64,000 nt of DNA from CADCUY01 sp964242735 (GCA_964242735.1 CAXTAK010000011.1:54541-118540); one strand, 5' to 3'. Counted from the first letter of the stretch, positions 1 through 8,429 are shown. Numbers and translations: made by a program. The notes: a model not told the origin generated them from the sequence alone.

Positions 1-2
1 AG

Positions 3-824
3 AACAGCGCGGACGTCGAGCTGCACTACGAGGACGTCGGCACGGGTGCGCCCGTGGTCCTGATCCACGGGTGGCCGCTGAGCGGGCGCTCCTGGGAGAA
101 GCAGGTGCCCGCCCTCGTCGAGGCCGGCCACCGCGTGATCACCTACGACCGCCGGGGCTTCGGTCAGAGCTCGCAGCCGTGGACCGGCTACGACTACGAC
201 ACCTTCGCTGCCGACCTCGACGTGCTGATGACCTCCCTGGACCTCACCGGCGCCACGCTCGTCGGCTTCTCCATGGGCGGCGGCGAGGTGGTGCGCTACC
301 TCGCCCGCTACGGCTCCGCCCGGGTCTCGCGCGCGGTGCTGGCCGCCGCGGTGACGCCGTACCTGTACAAGAGCGCCGACAACCCCGACGGCGGTGTGGA
401 CGACGCGCTCGCGCAGCAGTTCGCCGACGGCATCACCGGCGACCGGCCGGCGTTCCTCGACGGGTTCCTCAAGGACTTCTTCAGCCCCGGCAAGGGCCTG
501 CTCGGGGCGAAGTCGCTCGTCAGCGACGCGTTCCGCGAGTACAACCTGGACATCGCCACGGGCGCCTCGCCGAAGGGCACCCTGGACTGCACGGTCGCGT
601 TCGCCACCACCGACTTCCGCGCCGACGTCGCGGCGGTGACCGTGCCGACGCTGGTGATCCACGGCGACTCCGACCAGATCGTGCCGTTCGAGGTCAGCGG
701 CCGGCGCAGCGCCGAGATGATCCCCGGCAGCCAGCTCGTCGTCGTCGAGGGCGGCCCGCACGGGTTCAACGCCACCCACGCCGCGGAGTTCAACCGCCAC
801 CTGCTGGCCTTCCTGGGGCACTGA
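3..824 (+). CDS. alpha/beta hydrolase, non-heme chloroperoxidase/arylesterase type (5' truncated)
   Basis: Cytosolic serine hydrolase of the alpha/beta-hydrolase fold. The oxyanion-side HGWPLSGRSW motif is at the beginning. The nucleophile elbow is GFSMGG, the acid is in HGDSDQIVPFE and the histidine in GGPHGFN, so the catalytic triad is complete. The frame is open to the first base of the window and the residues before the GTG at 54 (NSADVELHYEDVGTGAP) fit the family N-terminus. The true start is therefore just outside, with probably only about ten residues missing. Family members are often annotated as cofactor-free haloperoxidases, but the in vivo reaction is usually an esterase or lactonase. 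Substrate is unknown here. Confidence 0.9.
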   Translation, partial: NSADVELHYEDVGTGAPVVLIHGWPLSGRSWEKQVPALVEAGHRVITYDRRGFGQSSQPWTGYDYDTFAADLDVLMTSLDLTGATLVGFSMGGGEVVRYLARYGSARVSRAVLAAAVTPYLYKSADNPDGGVDDALAQQFADGITGDRPAFLDGFLKDFFSPGKGLLGAKSLVSDAFREYNLDIATGASPKGTLDCTVAFATTDFRADVAAVTVPTLVIHGDSDQIVPFEVSGRRSAEMIPGSQLVVVEGGPHGFNATHAAEFNRHLLAFLGH

Positions 825-858
825 GGCCCATGCCCGCCCCGTGGGGGTGGGCTGCTCG

Positions 859-892
859 GCCGGGGGGGCACCGACGGTGGCGGCCCCCCGGC
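859..892 (+). terminator. possible hairpin terminator after the hydrolase gene
   Basis: A 9-bp G/C stem (859-867 pairs with 884-892) with a 16-nt loop lies 35 nt after the stop codon. There is no T-run. Weak to moderate support. Confidence 0.4.
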
Positions 893-982
893 TCGGCCGG
901 TGGCACGCGCCACGGCCGCGCGAGGTCGGGCGTGGTCACACCGTCGGGTGCGTCATCACCGGGGAGGGACCACACTCCGGGG

Positions 983-1552
983 ATGACTGACAGCACCCTG
1001 ACCGCCATCGGTACCACGGCCCTGCGGGTGGGGGTGGGCGCCACGCTCATCGCCCACGGGGCCCAGAAGCTCTTCGGGTCCTTCGGCGGCGGTGGTCCCG
1101 CCGGCACCGGCGCCTTCTTCGAGTCCGTGGGCTTCCGGCCCGGGAAGGCCAACGCCATCGCCGCCGGGGTCTGCGAGGCCGGAGGTGGAGCGCTGATCAC
1201 CCTGGGCCTGGCCACCCCGGCTGCCGGCGCCGCGGTGGCCGGAACCATGGTCGTCGCCTCCACCATGCACACCGACAACGGCTTCTTCGTCACCGAGGGC
1301 GGCTTCGAGTACCCGGCTGTGCTAGGGCTGCTGGGAGCCTCCTTCACCGCCACCGGTGCGGGCCCGGTCTCCCTCGACGCCGCGCTCGGTGGCGCGCTGG
1401 ACCGCCCGTGGATGCGCATCGCCGCCCTGGCGTCGATCATCCCCGCGGCGGCCGCTGTGATCGCCCGCCGCAGGGCCGCGCTGGCGCAGGCGCCGCAGAC
1501 GGCCTCGGAGGGCGAGGAGCCGCAGGGCACCGCGCCCGGCGCCGCCTCCTGA
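983..1552 (+). CDS. DoxX family membrane protein
   Basis: Small integral membrane protein of 189 residues. The N-terminus carries the DoxX signature: a hydrophobic helix followed by IAHGAQKLFGSFGG and a GTGAFFESVGF-like segment. Three more hydrophobic helices follow, and the tail is charged (RRRAALAQ onward). DoxX proteins act in the cytoplasmic membrane, and some take part in thiol or redox homeostasis; no specific partner is visible here. The ATG at 983 is the first in-frame ATG that begins the conserved region. It is the last gene before a strong hairpin and is separated from the hydrolase by about 160 bp with a weak hairpin, so it is probably its own transcription unit. Confidence 0.85.
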   Translation: MTDSTLTAIGTTALRVGVGATLIAHGAQKLFGSFGGGGPAGTGAFFESVGFRPGKANAIAAGVCEAGGGALITLGLATPAAGAAVAGTMVVASTMHTDNGFFVTEGGFEYPAVLGLLGASFTATGAGPVSLDAALGGALDRPWMRIAALASIIPAAAAVIARRRAALAQAPQTASEGEEPQGTAPGAAS

Positions 1553-1563
1553 GGTCGGCGGAC

Positions 1564-1626
1564 CCGCACCGCACGCGGCGTCCTGGTGCCGACCCGGTCG
1601 GCACCAGGACGCCGCGTGCGGTGCGG
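1564..1626. terminator. bidirectional intrinsic terminator, perfect 30-bp stem
   Basis: 1564-1593 is a perfect inverted repeat of 1597-1626 with a 3-nt loop. It sits between two converging genes, 11 nt after doxX and 6 nt after the glycosyltransferase stop, so it can serve both strands. Confidence 0.85.
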
Positions 1627-1631
1627 CCGGG

Positions 1632-2768
1632 TCAGGTGCTCGCGCGGCGCAGCACCTCCGCGTAGGCGGCCAGGTACCCCCGCGCCATGTGCGCGGGGGT
1701 GAAGCGGTCCGCCCACGCCCGCTGGCACGCCGCCCGGTCCAGCTCACCGACCCGCGCGAGGTACCCGGCCAGCTCGCTCTCGTCCTGCGCGAGGAACCCC
1801 GTGACACCGTGCTCCACGAGCTCGGGCAGCGCCCCCCGCGCCGTCCCCACCACCGGCACCCCGGCGGCGAGCGCCTCGACCACCACCGTGGCACCGGGCT
1901 CCTCCCACCGCACCGGCATGAGCAGCGCCCGTGCCCCCGCGAGCAGCTCGGCCTTCGCCCTCCCGCCGACCACCCCGGTCCAGCGCCGCCGGTCCCCGTC
2001 GAGCAGCGGGGCCACGCGCGAGGTGTAGTACCCCACGTCGGCGTGCGTGGCGGTGCCGTCCGCGAAGGCGGCGCCCAGCTCGTCGGGGCCGGCGTGCGGG
2101 CCGACGGGGCCGGCGAGGACCAGGGGCAGGTCGGCCTCCCGGCACGCCAGCGCCGCGGCGTCCTGACCCTTGGTGGGGTGCACCCGGCCCAGCACCACGA
2201 CCGGCGCCCCGGGTCCCGGCTGCCGGAGCGGCACCGGTGACGGGGGCGACGCCAGGTGCACCGCGCCGACGCAGATGCCGCGCAGCCGCTCGGGCATGCA
2301 GCGCTCGTGGTTGTGGGAGACGGCGTTGACGAACACCCGCCCGCCCCCGTCGAACCCCGCGTAGAACGCGGCCTGGCGGGCGGGGTCCCAGTGCACGGTG
2401 TGCAGCACCGGGGGTGCAGCCGCGCCGAGGCCGAGCAGCGCGGGGCCGACCACCTCGGTGTGGGTGTGCACGAGGTCGGCTCCGCGGCGGCGCGCGAGGT
2501 CGGCGACCTGCTGCACGTGGGCGTGCACCCGCCCCACCACCTCCGCGTAGGGGCGACCCAGCACGCCGAACGCGGGCTCACCGGTGACGAGCAGCTCGTC
2601 GCACTCCAGCTCGCTGCCCGCCGCGCCGGCCAGCAGCACCGCCACCCCGGCGCGCCGCAGCTCGGGCACCAGCGTCGCGACGACGTTCTCCAGGCCCCCG
2701 TAGCCCGGCGGCGGCACCGGCAGCCACGGCCCGGCGTCCATCACCACCACGCTCGGCGCTGTCCCCAC
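1632..2768 (-). CDS. glycosyltransferase family 4-like protein
   Basis: GT-B fold glycosyltransferase of 378 residues, predicted to transfer a sugar from an NDP-sugar in the cytoplasm. The N-terminal domain has PPPGYGGLENVVATLVPEL, typical of GT4 acceptor domains, and DLVHTHTEV. The C-terminal domain has VVVLGRVHPTKGQD and the donor-binding stretch with MPVRWEEPGATVVVEALAAG. The GTG at 2768 is chosen because GGAGG lies a few bases before it; an internal ATG at 2741 is the alternative. It is divergent from the oxidoreductase/dehydrogenase pair at 2833-4997, and together they could make or attach a modified sugar. Acceptor and donor are unknown. Confidence 0.85.
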   Translation of the reverse strand: MGTAPSVVVMDAGPWLPVPPPGYGGLENVVATLVPELRRAGVAVLLAGAAGSELECDELLVTGEPAFGVLGRPYAEVVGRVHAHVQQVADLARRRGADLVHTHTEVVGPALLGLGAAAPPVLHTVHWDPARQAAFYAGFDGGGRVFVNAVSHNHERCMPERLRGICVGAVHLASPPSPVPLRQPGPGAPVVVLGRVHPTKGQDAAALACREADLPLVLAGPVGPHAGPDELGAAFADGTATHADVGYYTSRVAPLLDGDRRRWTGVVGGRAKAELLAGARALLMPVRWEEPGATVVVEALAAGVPVVGTARGALPELVEHGVTGFLAQDESELAGYLARVGELDRAACQRAWADRFTPAHMARGYLAAYAEVLRRAST

Positions 2769-2832
2769 GGCCCCTCCAGGTCTCGGCGTCGCACCGGCCG
2801 GTGCGGCGCCCCCGGGCGGGCCGTCGCGCCCT

Positions 2833-3831
2833 GTGGCAGCCTCGGCGCCCGTGCGACCGCTGAGGATAGGCATCGTCGGCGCCGGGGGCGTCGCCCAGCG
2901 CCACGCCCGGGTGCTCTCGGCGTTCGAGGACGTCGAGCTCGTCGCCGTCGCGGACGTCGACCTCGTGCGGGCCGCCACCATCGCCGACCCGCTGGGCGCC
3001 GCCGCGCTGGGTTCGGCGGAGGAGCTGCTGGAGCGCGCCCACCCCGACGCGGTGTACGTGTGCACCCCGCCCTTCGCGCGCGGCGCGATCGAGGAGGCGG
3101 TGCTGGCCTGCGGCCTGCCGCTGTTCCTGGAGAAGCCCCTGGCGGCCGACCTGCCCACCGCGCAGCGCCTCGCGGCGGCGGTGGCCGGCGCCGGGGTGAT
3201 CACCGCCACCGGGTACCACTGGCGCCACCTCGACACCGTCGCGCACCTGCGCGAGCAGCTCGCCGGCGCGCCGGTGGTCAGCGCGGCAGCGTGGTGGGTC
3301 GGGAAGGTCGCCCCCGTCGGCTGGTGGGCTCAGCGCTCCGGCTCGGGGGGGCAGGTCGTGGAGCAGGCCACGCACGTGATCGACCTGCTGCGGCACCTGG
3401 TGGGCGAGGTGGTCACGGTGAGGGCGACGGCGACCCGCGCCGGGGTGGCGGGGCCGGTCGACGACGACGCCGTCATCGACGACGCGGTCGTGGCGCTGCT
3501 GGGCTTCGCCAGCGGTGCGGTCGCCACCGTGGCCGTCTCCTGCGTCGCGGACCGACTGGTGCGCGCGGGGGTGGAGCTGTCGAGCGTGGGCTCGGCGTGG
3601 GCGCTCGAGGAGGACCGCCTCGTGCGCCTGGCAGGGGGCGACCGCGAGGTGCGGACCCCGGTGGTGGACGCGCGGGTGGCCGTGGACCGCGCCTTCGTCG
3701 ACGCCGTGCGCGCCGACGACCCGTCGCTGGTGGCGGTGGACTGCGCCGAGGCGCTGCGCACCCACGCGGTCGCGTGCGCGGTGGTGCAGGCGGCCGCCGC
3801 CGGTGGTGTCGTGGCCCTGGACGCCGCGTGA
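2833..3831 (+). CDS. Gfo/Idh/MocA family NAD(P)-dependent oxidoreductase
   Basis: Predicted soluble sugar or inositol-type dehydrogenase of 332 residues. The Rossmann dinucleotide motif GIVGAGGVAQRH is at residues 12-23. The VYVCTPPFARG and EKPLAADLPTA motifs follow, the latter carrying the conserved EKP lysine of the family. The C-terminal substrate domain contains GGQVVEQATHVIDLLRHLVGE with the usual histidine. GTG 2833 or GTG 2851 could be the start; no clear Shine-Dalgarno decides. Its stop overlaps the start of the next gene by 4 nt (GTGA), so the two are translationally coupled. Substrate cannot be told from sequence; the adjacent glycosyltransferase suggests an NDP-sugar or free sugar. 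Confidence 0.88.
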   Translation: MAASAPVRPLRIGIVGAGGVAQRHARVLSAFEDVELVAVADVDLVRAATIADPLGAAALGSAEELLERAHPDAVYVCTPPFARGAIEEAVLACGLPLFLEKPLAADLPTAQRLAAAVAGAGVITATGYHWRHLDTVAHLREQLAGAPVVSAAAWWVGKVAPVGWWAQRSGSGGQVVEQATHVIDLLRHLVGEVVTVRATATRAGVAGPVDDDAVIDDAVVALLGFASGAVATVAVSCVADRLVRAGVELSSVGSAWALEEDRLVRLAGGDREVRTPVVDARVAVDRAFVDAVRADDPSLVAVDCAEALRTHAVACAVVQAAAAGGVVALDAA

Positions 3832-4997
3832 GCAGCCCGGTGGCCGGAGGGGTGCCGGACCCGGTGGGCGGGGCCGCACGGCGTGTGCGTGCGCTGGTCG
3901 TCGAGGGCCCCGGTCGGGTCGTCGTCCGCGACGTCGACGACCCAGCGCTGGAGCCCGGGGGCTTCCGAGTGGACACCCTGGCCAGCGGTGTCTCGATGGG
4001 CACCGAGCTGACCTGGTACAGGGGCACCAACCCGGCCCTGAGCGGCCCCGACCCGGCGCCGTCCACCCCGGGGGTGCCCGCGCAGAGATACCCCGTCGAG
4101 CGCTTCGGGTACATGGAGGTGGGCCGGGTGCGAGCCAGCCGCAGCCCCCGGGTGGCGGAGGGTGCGCGGGTCGCGATGACCTACGGGCACCGCTCCGGGC
4201 ACACCGCAGGCGGTCACACCGCAGGCGGGCTCGCCGAACGGGCCGTCCTGGTGCCCGACGGGCTCTCCGACCGCCTCGCGACGCTGGTGGCCCACCTGGG
4301 CCCCATCTGCGCCAACGGCCTGCTGCACGCCGCCCACGACGCCGTCGGCGTCGGGGTGCGCGACCTCGGCGACGGGGTGCGGGGGCGCTGCGTGGTGGTC
4401 GTCGGCGCCGGCCTGGTCGGGTTGCTCAGCGCCGTGTTCGCCGCTGCCCACGGTGCCGCGGAGGTCCTCGTGCTCGACCCCACGGCGTCCCGCCTGCGCG
4501 CCGCGGCCGCCCTGGGCGTGACCGTCCCGGGCGTGACCGCGCTCAGCACGGACGGCGTCGCGCCGACCGCGACCGCCGCCGCGGTGAGGGAGCGCTTCGC
4601 GCACGCGGCGGGCGACCGGGGAGCCGACGTGGTGCTGCAGTGCCGCGGGCGGGCGAGCGCCCTGGCCCTCGCCCTGGCGTGCCTGCGACCCCAGGGCAGC
4701 GTGATCGACCTCGCCTTCCACGCCGGCGGTGCAGGCGCCGTGCGCCTGGGGGAGGAGTTCCACCACAACGGGCTGAGCATCCGCAGCGCGCAGATCGGCC
4801 GCGTGCCCCGCGGCCTGGCGCACGCGTGGGACCGCGAGCGGCTCTCCCGCGAGACGATCGACCTGCTGGCCGACCACGGCGCCGCCGTCGAGGAGCGCGT
4901 GCTCACCGACGACGTGCCCCTCGAGGGGGCGCCGCAGCTGCTGGACGACGTCTCGGCGCACCGGCGCGAGGTCATCGGGGCGGTGCTGACCTTCTGA
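3828..4997 (+). CDS. zinc-type medium-chain dehydrogenase-like protein
   Basis: Medium-chain dehydrogenase/reductase of 389 residues. The N-terminal GroES-like part contains GVSMGTELTWYRG and FGYMEVGRV. The Rossmann part has VVVVGAGLVGLLSAVFAAAHG and a following acidic VLDPT. The catalytic-zinc GHE motif of classical alcohol dehydrogenases is replaced by GYMEVG, as in the subgroup resembling BchC, so zinc dependence is doubtful. A direct repeat, HTAGGHTAGG, lies near residue 125. The GTG at 3828 overlaps the oxidoreductase stop. Likely oxidises or reduces a sugar-like intermediate in the same pathway; this is inference from the neighbours. Confidence 0.82.
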   Translation: MSSPVAGGVPDPVGGAARRVRALVVEGPGRVVVRDVDDPALEPGGFRVDTLASGVSMGTELTWYRGTNPALSGPDPAPSTPGVPAQRYPVERFGYMEVGRVRASRSPRVAEGARVAMTYGHRSGHTAGGHTAGGLAERAVLVPDGLSDRLATLVAHLGPICANGLLHAAHDAVGVGVRDLGDGVRGRCVVVVGAGLVGLLSAVFAAAHGAAEVLVLDPTASRLRAAAALGVTVPGVTALSTDGVAPTATAAAVRERFAHAAGDRGADVVLQCRGRASALALALACLRPQGSVIDLAFHAGGAGAVRLGEEFHHNGLSIRSAQIGRVPRGLAHAWDRERLSRETIDLLADHGAAVEERVLTDDVPLEGAPQLLDDVSAHRREVIGAVLTF

Positions 4998-5012
4998 GCG
5001 CGGGCCAGCCGG

Positions 5013-5563
5013 GTGGACCGCAGCTGCTGGACGCCGCGCGGGCCGTCGCCACCGGGCCCGACGCCGACCACGCCCGCCCGGCGCGACGCGGAGGCGCCCG
5101 TGGTGCACGACGCGGTCATGGGCGGGCGGGTGATCCGGGTGGTCGACCACCACGGCACCTCGCCCTCGGTGGCCGCGCAGCTGCGCCACGACCTCACCCG
5201 GTGCGCCGGGCACCTCGCGCCCGTCACCGCGCGCGACGTGCACGCCCACCTCGACACCGGCCGCTGCACGGGCCGCTCGCCCGGCGCCCGGGTGTGGTGC
5301 CGGCGTCCCCTCGCCGGCGCGGCGCGCACCGCCGCACCGCTGTGCGAGGAGGTGGACCTGCCTCGACCGCCAGGCGGTCATCCCCTCGCGCGCCTGGAGG
5401 TGGCCATCGGGCGCGTCCCAGCGGTGTGGGCCCGGCTGGGAGGCAGCTGCGACACCGACGCGGCGGGGGACCGCGCGGTGCGCGCGTCGGGCGTGCGGCT
5501 GGTGTGCTCGAACACGGCTCTGGAACGGGTGGGTGGACGGACCGGTGAGCAGGGGCCGGAACG
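5013..5563 (+). other. possible decayed or frameshifted coding stretch, unidentified
   Basis: About 565 bases between the dehydrogenase and the next hairpin hold no recognisable complete gene. Reading from GTG 5013 gives third codon positions that are almost all G or C up to about 5350, which suggests genuine coding sequence. The product (for example GRVIRVVDHHGTSPSVAAQ) matches no family I know. The third-position bias weakens after 5350, and the frame runs without a stop through the hairpin at 5564-5603. A stop in another frame at 5546-5548 would suit a gene ending just before that hairpin, so a frameshift between about 5350 and 5540 is plausible. Confidence 0.3.
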
Positions 5564-5603
5564 CGCTCGAGCGCAGCACCGCGGACGGTGCTGCGCTCGA
5601 GCG
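5564..5603. terminator. hairpin terminator, 17-bp perfect stem
   Basis: 5564-5580 pairs perfectly with 5587-5603 around a 6-nt loop. It lies 13 nt after the stop of the leftward membrane-protein gene and can also terminate rightward transcription. Confidence 0.75.
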
Positions 5604-5615
5604 GGGGTAGCTGTG

Positions 5616-6365
5616 TCAGTTCGAGGCGTGCGTGGTGCCCGTCTCGAGGTCCTTCTTGCGGGGCCAGAACTTCGCCCCCACGACGCCACCGGCGGCGGCG
5701 GCCGCGAAGGTCAGCCCCAGGCCCAGGAGGCCGTAGGACGCGGCGGACTGGCCGGCCTCACGAGCCTGCTGCTGGTCGGCCTCGCTGACCTCCGGGACGT
5801 CGGAGGCGTCCGCACCGCTGGCGGCGCTGGTCACCGCTGCCGGGTCGACCAGCTGCGAGGCGATGTTGCCGGCGGAGCCGAGGATCGCTCCGCCGCCGAG
5901 CAGGGTCAGGGCCAGGATGCCCACGATGCTCAGCGCCCAGACCAGGATGCCGTGCAGCAGGCCGCTGTTCAGCCCGCGCCACATGGCGGTCGCGGCGGCG
6001 GTGAGGCCGCCGAGGAAGAGGGCGCCGAGGGCGATGAGCCCGGTCAGGACCCCGGCGGTGGAGCCCGAGACGTTGTCACCGCCGTTGTCCAGGACCCCCA
6101 GCGCCAGCAGGATCAGGGTGCCCAGCAGGAAGGTGGGCAGGGCCACGATCACGCCGGCCCACACCGGGCCCCAGCGCACCTGGTCGCCGCGCTGCGGCGG
6201 GATGTTGACGTTGATGTCCGTGTCGTCGTGGTCGACCCGGTGCGCCGGCGCGTAGCTGCCCTGGCTCACGCGGGTCGCGTCGTGCGCGGGCTCGCGCACG
6301 GTCTCGCGCGTCGTGGCGGCGCCCTGCATCCGGGTCGCCCCCGCGTTCTGGTCGTCGGTGGTCAT
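5616..6365 (-). CDS. multi-pass membrane protein of unknown function
   Basis: 249 residues. A polar N-terminal tail of about 60 residues ends in DHDDTDINVNIPPQRGDQVRWG. It is followed by about four hydrophobic helices: GVIVALPTFLLGTLILLALG, a Gly/Ala-rich second helix, ILVWALSIVGILALTLLGGG, and a final helix near the C-terminus before FWPRKKD. The loop between helices 3 and 4 is acidic (SGADASDVPEVSEADQQQAREA). No family recognised with confidence. The ATG at 6365 is chosen because AGGAGG stands 6 nt before it. It lies in a leftward run of envelope-type genes (MscS-like protein, PRC/DUF2382 protein), suggesting a role in envelope stress, but this is only context. Confidence 0.75.
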   Translation of the reverse strand: MTTDDQNAGATRMQGAATTRETVREPAHDATRVSQGSYAPAHRVDHDDTDINVNIPPQRGDQVRWGPVWAGVIVALPTFLLGTLILLALGVLDNGGDNVSGSTAGVLTGLIALGALFLGGLTAAATAMWRGLNSGLLHGILVWALSIVGILALTLLGGGAILGSAGNIASQLVDPAAVTSAASGADASDVPEVSEADQQQAREAGQSAASYGLLGLGLTFAAAAAGGVVGAKFWPRKKDLETGTTHASN

Positions 6366-6428
6366 GGTGCCTCCTGTGCTGGTGGTCTCGAGGTGGTGCT
6401 GCGCCGGTGCCCAGCAGGGCACCGGGGC

Positions 6429-6489
6429 GTGCTCACGGGCGGCTCGTGCCGCCGGTGCTCACGGGCGGCTGGTGCCGCCGGTGCTCACA
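6429..6489. repeat. 26-bp tandem repeat spanning the stop codon of the MscS-like gene
   Basis: Two full units and a partial third (starts at 6429, 6455 and 6481) with one base difference. On the minus strand each unit carries GTGAGC, and the third copy contains the TGA of the gene ending at 6485. The unit length is 2 mod 3. A GTG-initiated frame in one unit therefore stops at the TGA overlapping the next GTG. Confidence 0.8.
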
Positions 6490-7312
6490 TCCGGCGTGCG
6501 CCGCCGGCGTTGTCGAACGGGACGTCGCGCGAGGTGCCGACGGCCTGGGTGGTGGCGCTGCGGGCCTGAGCGCCCGTGCCGGGAGAGGCCTGGGCGTGGG
6601 CCTGGATGCGGGGGGCCTCGGCCTCGGCGCGGGAGAGGTAGGACTCCCAGCGCGCCTGCATGGGCCGGATCAGCCCACCGCCGGCACCGACGATCAGGAT
6701 CCCCGAGACGGTGGCCAGGACGGCGACCAGGACCGGGAGGGTCACCGTGGTGGCGATCCCGACCTGGTTCAGGGCCGCGATGATGCCCAGGCCGAGGATG
6801 AAGACGCTGGCGATGTTGCCCAGCAGTCGACCGTAGGACAGCCCGCCCAGGGTGTTCTGGATGAGGTTCTTGACGCCGGCGGCGATCGCGGAGGCGATGA
6901 CGATGATGACGATCGCCACGATGATCGACGGGATGAAGGCGATGACCCGGGTGAGCAGGTCGCTGATCGGGTTCCGCCCGAACACGCCGAAGGCCAGCTG
7001 CAGCACGAACAGCATCAGCGCGTAGTACACGAACTTCGCGACGATGTCGGACGCGTCGTACTTGCTGCGCGCCAGGGCCTGCTTGACGCCACCGCGCTCG
7101 ACGGCGCGGTCGAAGCCCACCCGCTCGAGGACGGCGTTGGCGGCCCGGGAGAGGGCCTTGGCGACGAGCCAGCCGATGAGCAGGATGAGCAGGGCCACGA
7201 CCAGCCGCGGGAGGAACTCCACGATGTTGGTCAGGGTGGACTGGAAGGTGCCGCGGGTGGTGATGACCGCGTCGTTGACGGACGCGGTCGCGAGGACCCC
7301 GGCCGCGCTCAC
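6485..7312 (-). CDS. MscS-like conserved TM-helix protein (small-conductance channel related)
   Basis: Membrane protein of 275 residues with the conserved TM-helix repeat architecture related to mechanosensitive channels. Helix 1 is LPRLVVALLILLIGWLVAKAL, followed by the amphipathic RAANAVLERVGFDRAVE. A second unit has YYALMLFVLQLAFGVFG, IIVAIVIIVIASAIAAG and a Gly/Leu segment (NTLGGLSYGRLLGNIA). It ends with two further helices and a polar tail. It lacks a recognisable MscS beta-domain, so it is the short TM-helix type rather than a canonical MscS. The GTG at 7312 overlaps the stop of a 19-codon ORF that has its own Shine-Dalgarno. Likely acts in osmotic or envelope stress. Confidence 0.78.
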   Translation of the reverse strand: MSAAGVLATASVNDAVITTRGTFQSTLTNIVEFLPRLVVALLILLIGWLVAKALSRAANAVLERVGFDRAVERGGVKQALARSKYDASDIVAKFVYYALMLFVLQLAFGVFGRNPISDLLTRVIAFIPSIIVAIVIIVIASAIAAGVKNLIQNTLGGLSYGRLLGNIASVFILGLGIIAALNQVGIATTVTLPVLVAVLATVSGILIVGAGGGLIRPMQARWESYLSRAEAEAPRIQAHAQASPGTGAQARSATTQAVGTSRDVPFDNAGGARRM

Positions 7313-7368
7313 GTGCGGGCCCCGCTGACGAGCCGGAGCTCGAGGGCGGTGGACGTGACGGAGTTCAT
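7309..7368 (-). CDS. putative 19-residue leader ORF coupled to the MscS-like gene
   Basis: ATG at 7368 is preceded by AGGAG about 8 nt upstream, whereas the GTG of the following gene has no ribosome-binding site of its own. The ORF (MNSVTSTALELRLVSGART) ends with TGA overlapping that GTG by 4 nt. This suggests that translation of the channel-like gene depends on re-initiation. The product need not have a function of its own. Confidence 0.5.
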   Translation of the reverse strand: MNSVTSTALELRLVSGART

Positions 7369-7499
7369 GATGGCTCTCCTGGCTGGGTGCTCATGAGGGG
7401 GGACGACGGCCCGCCGTCCCGGTGGTGCGGTGGTCCTGGCGCACGGCGGGCCTTGGGGGAGGACCCGCCCCGCCAGGGCGGAGGTGGCGGCGGTGGCGG

Positions 7500-8279
7500 T
7501 CAGGACCGGTCGGTCCCGCGCGCGCCCTCGGGCGCGTCGAGCTCGATCTGCTCCTTGCGCACGGTGTCGGTGACCTGCTGCTGCTCGACGACGGTCTCCG
7601 TGCCGAGCCTGATGCGCTCGACGGGCACGACCTCCTTCTCGACCACGGGGCGCTCCTCGTTCAGGACGACCTCGTGGACGGCCTCGGTGATCTGCGGCCC
7701 GTCGAGGGCCTTGCCGCGGTTGGCCTCGGTGATGGGCTCACGGGTGACGGTCAGCTCGTCGTGGGAGACCCCGACGGCGACGCTCTGCTGCTCGGTCACC
7801 ACGTACTTGCGGAGTCGGGCACGCCCGGACTCCACCTTCTGCACACCGACGCGCAGCCGCTCCTCGGAGCGGGTCATCGCGTCGTCGTCACCGGTCCGGC
7901 TGGGCGCCGGGGTGCTGGCGGCGGTGGTGGTGCCGGCGGCGGGCAGGCCCGAGTCGGAGGCGCGCTCGGAGTAGGCGAGGTCGTAGTAGGAGTACAGGGT
8001 CGACTCCTCCTGCTGGGACAGGGCGCTGTCGGCGTCCACCGACGGCGCTCCCTGCACGCGGTCCCGGGTGTAGGGCACTGCGAGGCCGCCGCCACTCAGG
8101 TCAGCCTCTGCCAGGGGCACGAAGGACTCCCTCGCGCCCGACAGCCCGGGCACGGTGGCCCACTCCGGCTGCCCGGTCTCGTCGTCGAGGAAGATGCCGC
8201 CGACCTGTCCGATCGTCTCTCCGCCGGTGCCGACCATGCGCTGGCCGATCACGGTCTTGGCCTGCTCGATGGTGATCAC
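7500..8279 (-). CDS. PRC-barrel and DUF2382 (YsnF/AvaK) domain protein
   Basis: Soluble protein of 259 residues. An N-terminal PRC-barrel-like domain covers about residues 1-75 (GETIGQVGGIFLDDETGQPEW). A low-complexity linker (about 115-135) follows, then a C-terminal DUF2382 domain with paired repeats such as EERLRVGVQKVESGRARLRK and EVVLNEERPVVEKEVVPVE. Proteins of this architecture are common stress-associated proteins of unknown biochemistry. Start: GTG 8279 has AGGAGG six bases before it, which rules out the longer frame to 8378. It is the first gene of the leftward envelope group. Confidence 0.85.
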   Translation of the reverse strand: MITIEQAKTVIGQRMVGTGGETIGQVGGIFLDDETGQPEWATVPGLSGARESFVPLAEADLSGGGLAVPYTRDRVQGAPSVDADSALSQQEESTLYSYYDLAYSERASDSGLPAAGTTTAASTPAPSRTGDDDAMTRSEERLRVGVQKVESGRARLRKYVVTEQQSVAVGVSHDELTVTREPITEANRGKALDGPQITEAVHEVVLNEERPVVEKEVVPVERIRLGTETVVEQQQVTDTVRKEQIELDAPEGARGTDRS

Positions 8280-8394
8280 GTGAGTCCTCCTGGACGTCTG
8301 TCGCGGACATACCTTGTAAGCTTGCGCCGTAAGGCTGCCACAGCTGCGGCTCCGTGCAACTCGTGACGGGATGAACACTGGGGGCTAGCGCTCG

Positions 8395-8418
8395 CTCAGC
8401 GTGACGCGCCACGCTGAG
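8395..8418. terminator. small hairpin
   Basis: 9-bp perfect inverted repeat (8395-8403 with 8410-8418, 6-nt loop) between the end of the damaged gene and the promoter region of the DUF2382 gene. It could terminate the leftward damaged gene or be a regulatory dyad. Confidence 0.35.
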
Positions 8419-8429
8419 ATCCGCAGGCA

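Noticed and set aside
71..1552. 493-codon frame overlapping the hydrolase and reaching into DoxX
   Set aside because: Only the last 190 codons (from ATG 983) are protein-like; the earlier part is an Arg/Pro-rich shadow of the hydrolase.
2256..3827. Long upstream extension of the dehydrogenase frame
   Set aside because: It overlaps the glycosyltransferase and oxidoreductase genes and has shadow composition; GTG 3828 with a GTGA overlap is the natural start.
3330..5579. 749-codon leftward frame across the dehydrogenase region
   Set aside because: His/Arg/Gly-rich shadow composition; the opposite strand carries recognisable domains.
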